NCBI RefSeq assembly: GCF_014842255.1
Contig: NZ_JACYVH010000004.1
Span: forward strand, 160,399-224,398
Direction: 5' to 3'
DNA: 64,000 nucleotides
Origin: Frigoribacterium sp. CFBP 13712
GTDB taxonomy: Bacteria > Actinomycetota > Actinomycetes > Actinomycetales > Microbacteriaceae
How positions within the stretch are numbered: the stretch's first letter is position 1; each line of letters begins with the position of its first letter. The position numbers and the translations under genes were made by a program. Shown here one piece after another: positions 55,321 to 62,746 of the stretch. Below the pieces are notes generated by a model, which saw nothing but the letters and a program-made list of their open reading frames with translations, ran no database searches and had not been told where the DNA came from.

Positions 55321-58300
55321 TCAGCCCCCGACGGTCGAGCGGAGGGTCGACGACCCGTCGGGCAGGCGACGCACCTCGATGCGGTCGGCGATCCGCTGCT
55401 TGAGCTCGTCGACGTGGCTGACGATGCCGACGACCCGACCTGCGGCCGAGAGCCGGCCCAGCTCGGTCATCACGGCGTCGAGTGTGGTGGGGTCGAGCGA
55501 TCCGAAGCCCTCGTCGACGAAGAGGGTGCCCAGCTGCAGCCCGCCGGCCTCGGCCTGCACGACGTCGGCGAGTCCGAGAGCGAGGCTGAGCGACGCGTAG
55601 AACGTCTCGCCGCCCGAGAAGCTGCCGGGGTCGCGGGTCGTGTCGGTCGCGTGGTCGCGGATCGCCAGCGACAGCCCGGTCTTGCGCGACCTCGACGTCG
55701 CCTCGCGCTCGTCGGACGACTCGAGCTGGTACCGACCGCTCGACATGACCGACAGCCGCGCGTTGGCCGCCGCGACGACGTCGTCGAACCGCCGCAGCAG
55801 CACGTACGTGCCGAGCGTCACGCCCTTCACGTTGACCGCCGAGGAGGCGCTGGCCAGGTCGGCCATCCGCACGATCGCCCGGGCACGCTCCGCCGCGTCG
55901 TCCCCGACGGCTGCGGCCTGCCGCAGTGCGACGAGGGCTGCAGACGACCGCTCGGCCCGGTCGCGCGCCCGAGCGGTCTCGGCGGCGATCGACGTCGCCG
56001 CGGCCTCGGTCTCCGCCGCACGCTCGGTCGCCAGGGCGACCCGCTGCTCGACCGCGGCCTCGGCCCCGACACGTGCATCGTCGCCCGGACCTACGCCCGA
56101 TGCGTCGTCGAGCCCCGCGATCTCCGGCTCGGCGAGCCCGGCGGCGACGACGGCGAGCTCGCGATCGTGCGCCGCGATCACCGCGTCGAGCCGGCCGACC
56201 TCCGCACGATCCAGGACCGCTGCGGAGACGGCCTCGACGTCGGCGAAGCCCGCGTCGGCGAGCGACTCGTCGAGGTCGGCGCGTCGCCTCGCGACCTCGT
56301 CGACGGCGATCACCTCGGCGTCGAGAGCCTCGACGAGGCGCGCCACGGCGCCGTGCCGGCGCCCGATGACCGCGACGAGCTCCGCCACGCTGTCGGCCCG
56401 CCCCCCGAGGTGCCGTCCGACGGCGGCGGTGTCGTCGTCGAGTCGTCGCTGGTCGGCCGCCGCCTGCGCGACGGCCGTGGCGGTGCCGACCCGCGCCTCC
56501 TCGAGCTCGGTGCGTCGGCGCTCGGTCTCGGCGTCGTGGGCGTCGAGCGCGAGCGCGGCCGCGTCGCGATCGCCCGCCACGCGGCGCGCGGCCTCGACCC
56601 GGGCCAGCGCCGCGTCGAGCTCCGCCTCGACCTCGGCACGGGTGACGCCGCCCAGTTCGGTCGCCCGCTCGTCTCGCCGGGCGACGGCGACCGAACGACG
56701 TGCGGCGGCGGCAGCGAGGGCCGACTCGCAGCGCACGCGCTCGTCGGTCGCCCGGTCGACGGCGTCGTCGTCGGGGTGGTCGGCGGTGGTCACGGCCGGA
56801 GCCGGGTGGTGCTCGGATCCGCAGACCGGGCAGGGCTCGCCGACGAGGAGGTCGCCCGCGAGCTCGCCCGCCATCCCGGCGATCTTGCGGCGGCGCAGGT
56901 CGTTCTCGACCCCGGCGGCGTCGAGAGCCACCCGGGCCGCCTCGTGCAGATCGGCGGTCGCGCGGTCGAGCTCGTCCTCGAAGCGGTCGAGCCCGTCGAT
57001 GAGGTCACGTCGCCTGCGCCCCTCCGCCACCGCGGCCTCGGCGGGCCCCACGGCGACGACGGCCTCGGTCAACGCACCGAGCGCCGCCTCGAGCTCTCGG
57101 CGGACCGCGGGCAGCTCGGCCTGGGCCCGCTCGAGCTCGTCGACGCGCGCCACCTCGGCCGCGACCTGCGCCTCGAGCACGTCGAGAGCGGCCCGGCGGT
57201 CGACGAGGGTCGCTTCGAGCCGGGCGCTCTCGGCGGACGACCCGGCCTCCGCCGTCAGGGCGTCGCGTCGAGCCGCCGCCGAGTCGCGGTCGGTCGTCTC
57301 GGTCAGATCGGCGTCGAGGTCGCCGGACTCGCGCGCCATACCGACCTGCGCGACGGCGGTCGAGAGCCGCTCGTCGGCCCGGCGGAGCCCCTCGACCGCG
57401 ACGGTCACCGAGGAGGCGCGGCGCGCGTCGTCGACCCGGCCCCGTGCCTCCTGCACATCGGCTTCGACCTCGCGGGCCGCCGCCTCGCGACGGAGCAGCG
57501 CCGCGCGTCGCTCGAGCGCCCGCTGCAGACGCCGTTGCTCGTCGAGGTGAGACCGGGCCGCGTCGCGATCGCCGACCGCCGCGGCCCGCCGACCCTCGAG
57601 CTCGATGGCGGTCGCGGCCAGCCCGGCGACCAGACCGCCCAACCCGTCGCGCCCCTCCGGCCCATCTGAGCCCTGCTGCCCGCCCGGCACCCCGAAGTCC
57701 GCCGCGGCTGCGGCGAAGGCCTCGTCGTCGACCCCCGTCGCCTCGCGCAGCCGCCCGAGCGCGAGCTCGACCTCGCGCTCGGCGGCGGCTATCGAGGCGC
57801 GCGCGGCGACCCGTCGCTCGACGAGCTGGGCCGTCGTCTTCTCGTAGATCTCGGTGCCGAACAGCGACTGCAGCACCTCTTTGCGCTTCTCGCCGGTCGA
57901 GCGCAGAAAAGCCGCGAACTCGCCCTGCGGCAGCACGACGGTCTGCACGAACTGCTGCCGGGTGAGCCCCAGGATGCGCGCGATCTCGGCCCCGGTCTCT
58001 TGCGCGCTGGTCGACACGACGGTGCCCTCGACCGCATCGGGCGAGGTCAGCAGCACGAGGGTCACGGTCTGGTTCTGCGGGGTCGTACCCGTGCCACGGG
58101 CCTTCGGTCGACGGTAGGCCGGGGTCCGTCTGACCCGGTGGATGCCCGCCGCGGTCTCGAAGACGACCTCGACGAACGGCTCGACCGTGGGGGCGGCGTG
58201 ATGGCTGCGCAACCGGTCGGGGCTGGAGGTCGAACCGGCCAGACCGCCGTAGAGGGCGAAGACGAGCGCGTCGATGATCGTCGACTTGCCCGACCCGGTC

Positions 58301-58407
58301 GGCCCCTCGAGCAGGAACACGCCCGAGGCCCCGAGCGCCGCGAAGTCGATGCTGTGCTCGCCCGCGTACGGCCCGATGGCGCGCAGCGTGAGTCGATGGA
58401 GGATCAC
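55321..58407 (-). CDS. sbcC: exonuclease SbcCD subunit C
   Basis: The 1028-residue SMC-like ATPase has Walker A GPTGSGKSTIIDAL (about 35-48), long Ala/Arg/Glu-rich coiled coils, the zinc hook CPVCGSEHH (about 535) and, at the C-terminus, SFSGGETFYASLSLALGLAD and Walker B LFVDEGFGSLD. With SbcD it forms a nuclease that cuts hairpins and cruciforms and processes DNA ends. Its GTG start overlaps the sbcD stop as GTGA. The coiled coils contain a translated exact dispersed word (56488) and a variant (57410), in the arms rather than the heads. An SbcCD complex is of interest beside the many long palindromes in this genome. Confidence 0.95.
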   Translation of the reverse strand: MILHRLTLRAIGPYAGEHSIDFAALGASGVFLLEGPTGSGKSTIIDALVFALYGGLAGSTSSPDRLRSHHAAPTVEPFVEVVFETAAGIHRVRRTPAYRRPKARGTGTTPQNQTVTLVLLTSPDAVEGTVVSTSAQETGAEIARILGLTRQQFVQTVVLPQGEFAAFLRSTGEKRKEVLQSLFGTEIYEKTTAQLVERRVAARASIAAAEREVELALGRLREATGVDDEAFAAAAADFGVPGGQQGSDGPEGRDGLGGLVAGLAATAIELEGRRAAAVGDRDAARSHLDEQRRLQRALERRAALLRREAAAREVEADVQEARGRVDDARRASSVTVAVEGLRRADERLSTAVAQVGMARESGDLDADLTETTDRDSAAARRDALTAEAGSSAESARLEATLVDRRAALDVLEAQVAAEVARVDELERAQAELPAVRRELEAALGALTEAVVAVGPAEAAVAEGRRRRDLIDGLDRFEDELDRATADLHEAARVALDAAGVENDLRRRKIAGMAGELAGDLLVGEPCPVCGSEHHPAPAVTTADHPDDDAVDRATDERVRCESALAAAAARRSVAVARRDERATELGGVTRAEVEAELDAALARVEAARRVAGDRDAAALALDAHDAETERRRTELEEARVGTATAVAQAAADQRRLDDDTAAVGRHLGGRADSVAELVAVIGRRHGAVARLVEALDAEVIAVDEVARRRADLDESLADAGFADVEAVSAAVLDRAEVGRLDAVIAAHDRELAVVAAGLAEPEIAGLDDASGVGPGDDARVGAEAAVEQRVALATERAAETEAAATSIAAETARARDRAERSSAALVALRQAAAVGDDAAERARAIVRMADLASASSAVNVKGVTLGTYVLLRRFDDVVAAANARLSVMSSGRYQLESSDEREATSRSRKTGLSLAIRDHATDTTRDPGSFSGGETFYASLSLALGLADVVQAEAGGLQLGTLFVDEGFGSLDPTTLDAVMTELGRLSAAGRVVGIVSHVDELKQRIADRIEVRRLPDGSSTLRSTVGG
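56488..56504 (-). repeat. exact dispersed word inside sbcC
   Basis: GACCCGCGCCTCCTCGA, read on the coding strand as EEARV in the second coiled coil. Confidence 0.8.
57410..57421 (+). repeat. variant of the dispersed word inside sbcC
   Basis: GAGGAGGCGCGG lies in the first coiled coil; the coding strand reads its complement as part of RASSV. Confidence 0.65.
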
Positions 58408-59591
58408 TCGCCGCCCTCCGTCGCCCTGGCCGCCTCGTACGCGGATCGGACGATCTCGAGCTCCAGTTCGTCGGCCCGGGCGCCCGAGGCGAAGGCGACG
58501 AAGTCGGCGGCGACCTCGACCGGGTCGGTCTCGACCGTCACCGCTCTCAGGGCGGGCGCGTCGACGGCGCCCACCGGCACGTGGTGGATCGCGAGGGCGT
58601 TGGGGAACCTCTCGCGGACGCGCGCGTAGAGACGGTCGGGGTGCACCGGATCGGTGGCCGTGATGCGCGACCAGGCCTCGCTGTGCTGGTCGTACCGCCC
58701 GTCGAGCAGACGATCGATCGTGTCGGCGAACTCGACGAGGGGCCGCGGCACGGGGGTGGGCACGGTCTCGATCGTGGCACCGCCGTCGGCCGCCAGGGTG
58801 ACGAGCGTCGACGACTTGACGTGCCCCCGCTCACCGAACGAGAACGCCAGCGGCGACCCCGAGTAGCGGACGACCGGTCGGGCGTCGACCGCCCCGACGC
58901 GCTGAGCCCCGTGCAGGTGCCCGAGCGCGACGTAGTCGACGCCGTCGAAGACCCCCGCGGGCACGGAGTCGACCCCGCCGACACGGATGTCTCTCTCGCT
59001 CTCGCTCGCCGCGCCTCCTGATACGAAGGCGTGGGCGATCACGACCGACCGCGTGCCTGGCCGCCCGGCGAGATCGGCGCGCACCCGTCGCATGGCGGCG
59101 GCGACGACCGCCTCGTGCGACCGGGCGAGCGGGCCGTCGTCGCCAGCACCGGCACCAGCGCCGGCACCGTCGGCGAGCGCGTGGCGCACGGTGTCGGGGT
59201 CGAGGTACGGCACCCCGTAGAACGCGACCGGCCCGTCGGCGTCGTCGACGACCACCGGTGTCGCCAGCTCGTCGACCCGGGCGCGCAGGTGCAGCCCGGG
59301 CCGCATCAGCTCGGCCGCGAAGCCCAGCCTGACCGCCGAGTCGTGATTGCCGGGCGTCAGCACGACGGTCGCCAGCTCGCTGAGCCGCTGCAGGGCCGAG
59401 CCGAGGAGGCGCACGCTGGGTACCGCGGGCACCGCCCGGTCGTACACGTCGCCCGCCACGACGACGACCCGGACGCCGCGATCGCGGACGAGCTCGACGA
59501 GGTGGTCGACGAACGCGGACTGGTGCTCGTGCAGATCGACGCCGTGCAGCGTGCGACCGAGATGCCAGTCGCTCGTGTGCAGGATCAGCAC
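58404..59591 (-). CDS. sbcD: exonuclease SbcCD subunit D
   Basis: The 395-residue protein (GTG at 59591, AAGGAG site) is an Mre11-like phosphoesterase: HTSDWHLGRTLHG, VAGDVYDRAVP, TPGNHDSAVR, IAHAFVSGG and ALGHLHGAQ supply the metal ligands. It cuts DNA with SbcC, whose gene follows with GTGA overlap. The insert AGAGAGAG (about 165-172) is low complexity. A divergent promoter region is shared with an M20 peptidase gene. Longer readings to 60767 are shadows of that gene. Confidence 0.95.
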   Translation of the reverse strand: MLILHTSDWHLGRTLHGVDLHEHQSAFVDHLVELVRDRGVRVVVVAGDVYDRAVPAVPSVRLLGSALQRLSELATVVLTPGNHDSAVRLGFAAELMRPGLHLRARVDELATPVVVDDADGPVAFYGVPYLDPDTVRHALADGAGAGAGAGDDGPLARSHEAVVAAAMRRVRADLAGRPGTRSVVIAHAFVSGGAASESERDIRVGGVDSVPAGVFDGVDYVALGHLHGAQRVGAVDARPVVRYSGSPLAFSFGERGHVKSSTLVTLAADGGATIETVPTPVPRPLVEFADTIDRLLDGRYDQHSEAWSRITATDPVHPDRLYARVRERFPNALAIHHVPVGAVDAPALRAVTVETDPVEVAADFVAFASGARADELELEIVRSAYEAARATEGGE

Positions 59592-59627
59592 GGGTCTCCT
59601 TCTCAGCGGTGCCGGTGGGTCGTCGTC

Positions 59628-59637
59628 ACTGTAGCGT
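59628..59637. promoter_or_regulatory. overlapping divergent -10 boxes
   Basis: TACAGT (59628-59633, minus strand, toward sbcD) and TAGCGT (59632-59637, plus strand, toward the peptidase) share two bases. For the plus promoter, GTGCCG at 59609-59614 is a fair -35 with 17-bp spacing. Confidence 0.45.
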
Positions 59638-59675
59638 CGAGGTCCGACACTGCAGCGCCGGAGGAGAACCGCACC

Positions 59676-60839
59676 GTGAACGACGACACCATCGACCCGT
59701 CCGCCCTCCGATCCGAGGTCGAGGCGCGTCACGATCGGATGATCGCGGACCTCGTGGCGTACGCCTCCCTCGAGACGCCGTCCGACGACGTCGACCTGCT
59801 CGCGGTCGGCCTCGCCTGGATCGAGTCCTGGTTGACGGCGACCGCCGGCCCGGCCGCCGCCCGACGGGTGCGCGTCGTCGAGGGCTACGGCGACTCGGTC
59901 ACGCTCGAGTACCCCTCGCCCACGGGCTCCGCCGAGTGGGTCAGCGCGCTCTGCCACTACGACACGGTGTGGTCGGAGGGCACTCTCGCCGACTGGCCGG
60001 TGACGATCGACGGCGACGTCATGACCGGGCCCGGCGTCTTCGACATGAAGTCCGGGCTGATCCAGCTCGGTCACGCCATCGCGGTCTCCGATCGGCTCGG
60101 TCTGCCGCGGCCGGGCGTCCGCATCGTGCTGAACGGCGACGAGGAGGTCGGCAGCATCGCCTCGCGGCCGGTCATCGAGGCCGAGGTCGGCCGAGGAGGC
60201 GCGGTGCTGGTCTTCGAGTCCGCCGCCGAAGGAGCGGTCAAGACGGCCCGCAAGGGAGTCGGCATCTTCGAGGTCGAGACGTTCGGCGTCGAGGTGCACG
60301 CGGGGCTGCACCCGCGGTCGGGCGCGAGCGCGATCGACGAGATGGCGCGGATCATCCTCCAGCTGCACGCCGCGGCCGACATCGACGCCGGCACCTCGCT
60401 CAACGTGGGCATCGTGCAGGGCGGCACCCGCACCAACGTGAAGGCCGGCCACGCCCGGGCCTCGGTCGACGTGCGCGTCACGTCGGCGTCCGAGGTGACC
60501 CGCATCGAGCAGGTGCTGGCCGACCTCGCCCCCCACGACCCGAACGCCCGGGTGCAGGTCACCGGCGGCTGGAACCGCCCTCCGATGGAGCGCACCCCGG
60601 TCACGGCGGCCCTGTACGAGCGGGCCGCCCGGGTGTCCGCGACGCTCGGGTTCGAGCTGCGCGAGGTCTCGGTCGGCGGGGCGAGCGACGGCAACTTCGC
60701 CGCGGCCCTCGGCTGCGCCGTGCTCGACGGGGTGGGCGGCGTCGGCGGCGGGGCGCACGCCCGCCACGAGTGGATCAGCTTGGCCGGAATGGTCGAGCGC
60801 ACCGAGTTCGTCTCCGCCCTCTTCGCCGACCTCGCCTGA
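59676..60839 (+). CDS. M20-family metallopeptidase (carboxypeptidase G2-like)
   Basis: The 387-residue protein (GTG at 59676, GGAGGAGAA site) has the two-zinc centre: His and Asp in ALCHYDTVW, Asp in GVFDMKSG, Glu-Glu in LNGDEEVGS, a Glu in FESAAEG and a final His in HARHEW. The dimerisation domain lies at about 190-300. It hydrolyses a C-terminal glutamate or another N-acyl amino acid; no signal peptide is present, so it is cytoplasmic. Substrate unknown. A variant of the dispersed word lies at 60193-60204, translated as GRGGAV in the loop before FES. Confidence 0.92.
   Translation: MNDDTIDPSALRSEVEARHDRMIADLVAYASLETPSDDVDLLAVGLAWIESWLTATAGPAAARRVRVVEGYGDSVTLEYPSPTGSAEWVSALCHYDTVWSEGTLADWPVTIDGDVMTGPGVFDMKSGLIQLGHAIAVSDRLGLPRPGVRIVLNGDEEVGSIASRPVIEAEVGRGGAVLVFESAAEGAVKTARKGVGIFEVETFGVEVHAGLHPRSGASAIDEMARIILQLHAAADIDAGTSLNVGIVQGGTRTNVKAGHARASVDVRVTSASEVTRIEQVLADLAPHDPNARVQVTGGWNRPPMERTPVTAALYERAARVSATLGFELREVSVGGASDGNFAAALGCAVLDGVGGVGGGAHARHEWISLAGMVERTEFVSALFADLA
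60193..60204 (+). repeat. variant of the dispersed word inside the M20 gene
   Basis: GAGGAGGCGCGG, translated in sense as part of GRGGAV. Confidence 0.6.
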
Positions 60840-60943
60840 CCCGACCCGACGTCACGCGAGGGCGCACAGCGGCGTGATGCGATCGTGACTCGGCGCAGGC
60901 GAACTCATCCCCGCGACTGACGAGCCAGCTGCGCGTTCGTCAA

Positions 60944-60949
60944 TACGGT
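60944..60949 (+). promoter_or_regulatory. possible -10 of the lipoprotein gene
   Basis: TACGGT within the AT-richer TCAATACGGT, 43 nt before the ATG at 60993. Confidence 0.35.
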
Positions 60950-60992
60950 GGTGCGAGCCCGATCTCACGGGCCCCTGGGGAACGGATCCGTC

Positions 60993-61718
60993 ATGACACG
61001 CGCACGCACTCTGCACACCCTCGGAGCCTCGGCGCTCGTCGTGCTGTCTCTGGCCGGATGCGCCGGCGGCCCGTCCGGGGGCACGACGCCGAGCCCGACC
61101 CCGAGCATGAGCACCAGCGCCGGCGCGACTCCCGACGACGGCGAGACGGCGACGCCCACCGCTCCGCCTGAGTCGAGCCCGACGCCGACCGGCGCGGCGA
61201 CCCCGACCCCGACGACCTCCGAGACGCCGGCCGCGTCTCCCGTGAACATCCCCACCGACTGCACGCAGATCGTCGACTCGGCGACCTACGCGGCGACGAT
61301 GGGCGAGACCCCGCTGAACCCCGAGGGCTACCTCCGGCGCGACGGCACCCCGTTAGGAGCCCGGACGCCGACCGTGCCGCCTGCCGACGCGACCCTCGTG
61401 CAGATCGTCGACTCGGCCGCCGCGCTCGACTGCCTGTGGCGCGACCCGCGAGCCGACATCACCGGTCTCGGCGTGACCATGGGGCGCCTCGATCAGGCGA
61501 CCAGCGCCTCCCTGCTGTCTCTGGCGGCAGCCGACGGTGCGACCTGCAGCGACGCCCAGGGCGGCCGGCTGTGCCAGAAGTCGGAGACGGCGGAGCAGTA
61601 CCAGACCGACATCACGGACACGTACTTCGTGCGCGGCGACCTGTTCGTGCACGTCTTCCAGTCGAACTTCCCGACGAACGATCTGCTCGGCTCGATCCTG
61701 GCGCACACCGCGAGTTGA
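60993..61718 (+). CDS. lipoprotein with Thr/Pro-rich linker
   Basis: The 241-residue protein has a signal with a perfect lipobox LAGC (Cys near 24). A disordered Thr/Ser/Pro linker (about 28-85) leads to a globular domain (about 85-241) with CTQIVDSATYAATMGE, ALDCLWRDPRADITGLGVTMG, CSDAQGGRLCQKSE and a final VHVFQSNFPTNDLLGSI. Four cysteines probably form two disulphides. I do not recognise the family; it resembles extracellular ligand-binding or inhibitor domains seen in actinobacterial lipoproteins. It is convergent with the next gene, 20 bp apart, with no clear terminator. Confidence 0.75.
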   Translation: MTRARTLHTLGASALVVLSLAGCAGGPSGGTTPSPTPSMSTSAGATPDDGETATPTAPPESSPTPTGAATPTPTTSETPAASPVNIPTDCTQIVDSATYAATMGETPLNPEGYLRRDGTPLGARTPTVPPADATLVQIVDSAAALDCLWRDPRADITGLGVTMGRLDQATSASLLSLAAADGATCSDAQGGRLCQKSETAEQYQTDITDTYFVRGDLFVHVFQSNFPTNDLLGSILAHTAS

Positions 61719-61738
61719 GCACCGAGCCGCAGCGGGCG

Positions 61739-62746
61739 CTACAGCACGCTCTTCGGCACCCGGTGCAGCGTCACGGCGCCGACCGCGTCGAACGGGTGCA
61801 GCGGGTCCGGGGCGCCCGACCCCGTCGGCCCGCCGAGCCGTGAGTGCCCGACGGCGCTGAGCACCGCGTAGGCGTCGCCGCGGGTCCAGCCGTGGTCGTC
61901 GACCAGGAACGAGAACGCGTCCTCGTACCCGCGCCGGATGCTCTCCTGCACCGGCTCGCCCAGCCCGACGAAGATCCAGTCGTCGGCCGTCTCGATCCGA
62001 GGGGCCCGCAGCGAGAGCCCCTTCACGACGTCGATCGACACGACCGCCGTGCCCTCCGCCTCGATGGCGACGAACGACGACTCGCCCTCGGCCATGATCG
62101 CGTGCACGTCGCCGATCGAGAGGTACGCGCCCTCGACCATGACGGGCAGGTACACGGTCGAGCCGACGCGGTTCTCGGTGACGTCCATGTTGCCGCCCTG
62201 CGCGTACGCCGGCATGATCGTCGAGTTCTCGCCGGTCGCCGGGGCGGTGCCCATGCAGCCGATCATCGGCCGCGGTGCGAACACGTGCCGGTCGGTCACG
62301 TGCACCCCCTCGTCGTCGATGGGCACGCGGCGCGTGAACATCTCGTCGCCCATCACGTGCTGCAGTGCGCCCGACCCGGGCAATGCGACGGACCAGCCGT
62401 GCGCCACGAGCCGGATCTCGTGCACGGTCACGGCGAGCGCGTCGCCGGGCATCGCACCTTCGACGTAGACGGGGCCGGTGACGGGGTTGATCGGCACCGA
62501 CAGCTTCGCGAGGTCGCGGTGCTCGTGCAGCTCGGCGTAGACGGCGTCACTGGTCTCGAAGCCGATGCGCTCGCCCGTGCCGGGGGTGATCCGCAGGGCG
62601 GGCTCGACGTCGGCGGTGAAGCCGGGGCGCCCATGCTCCTTGCCCAGGAAGTGGTCGACACCGTCGACACGTCCCGCCGAGGAGGCGCGGGTCGGGTCGC
62701 CCGCGCCCCCGCCGGCCCCCGAGGCGGTCGCCTCCACCCCGCTCAT
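61739..62746 (-). CDS. acetamidase/formamidase family protein
   Basis: The 335-residue protein (ATG at 62746) overlaps the upstream permease stop as ATGA. It matches FmdA/AmdA: GPVYVEGAMPGDALAVTVHEI, RPMIGCMGTAPATGE, MPAYAQGGNMDVTENRVGSTVYLPV and SIGDVHAIMAEGE, with conserved Asp, His and Glu at the zinc site. It would split formamide or a related short amide to ammonia and acid. An N-terminal 25-residue extension contains a translated exact word (DPTRASSA). Operon with an amino-acid permease suggests the permease imports the amide or an amine that yields it. Confidence 0.92.
   Translation of the reverse strand: MSGVEATASGAGGGAGDPTRASSAGRVDGVDHFLGKEHGRPGFTADVEPALRITPGTGERIGFETSDAVYAELHEHRDLAKLSVPINPVTGPVYVEGAMPGDALAVTVHEIRLVAHGWSVALPGSGALQHVMGDEMFTRRVPIDDEGVHVTDRHVFAPRPMIGCMGTAPATGENSTIMPAYAQGGNMDVTENRVGSTVYLPVMVEGAYLSIGDVHAIMAEGESSFVAIEAEGTAVVSIDVVKGLSLRAPRIETADDWIFVGLGEPVQESIRRGYEDAFSFLVDDHGWTRGDAYAVLSAVGHSRLGGPTGSGAPDPLHPFDAVGAVTLHRVPKSVL
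62679..62693 (+). repeat. exact dispersed word in the formamidase N-terminus
   Basis: GAGGAGGCGCGGGTC; the coding strand reads DPTRASS at about residues 18-24. Confidence 0.8.

Noticed and set aside
54823-57669. 948-residue frame antisense to sbcC
   Set aside because: Shadow frame across several minus-strand genes without domain or ribosome site.
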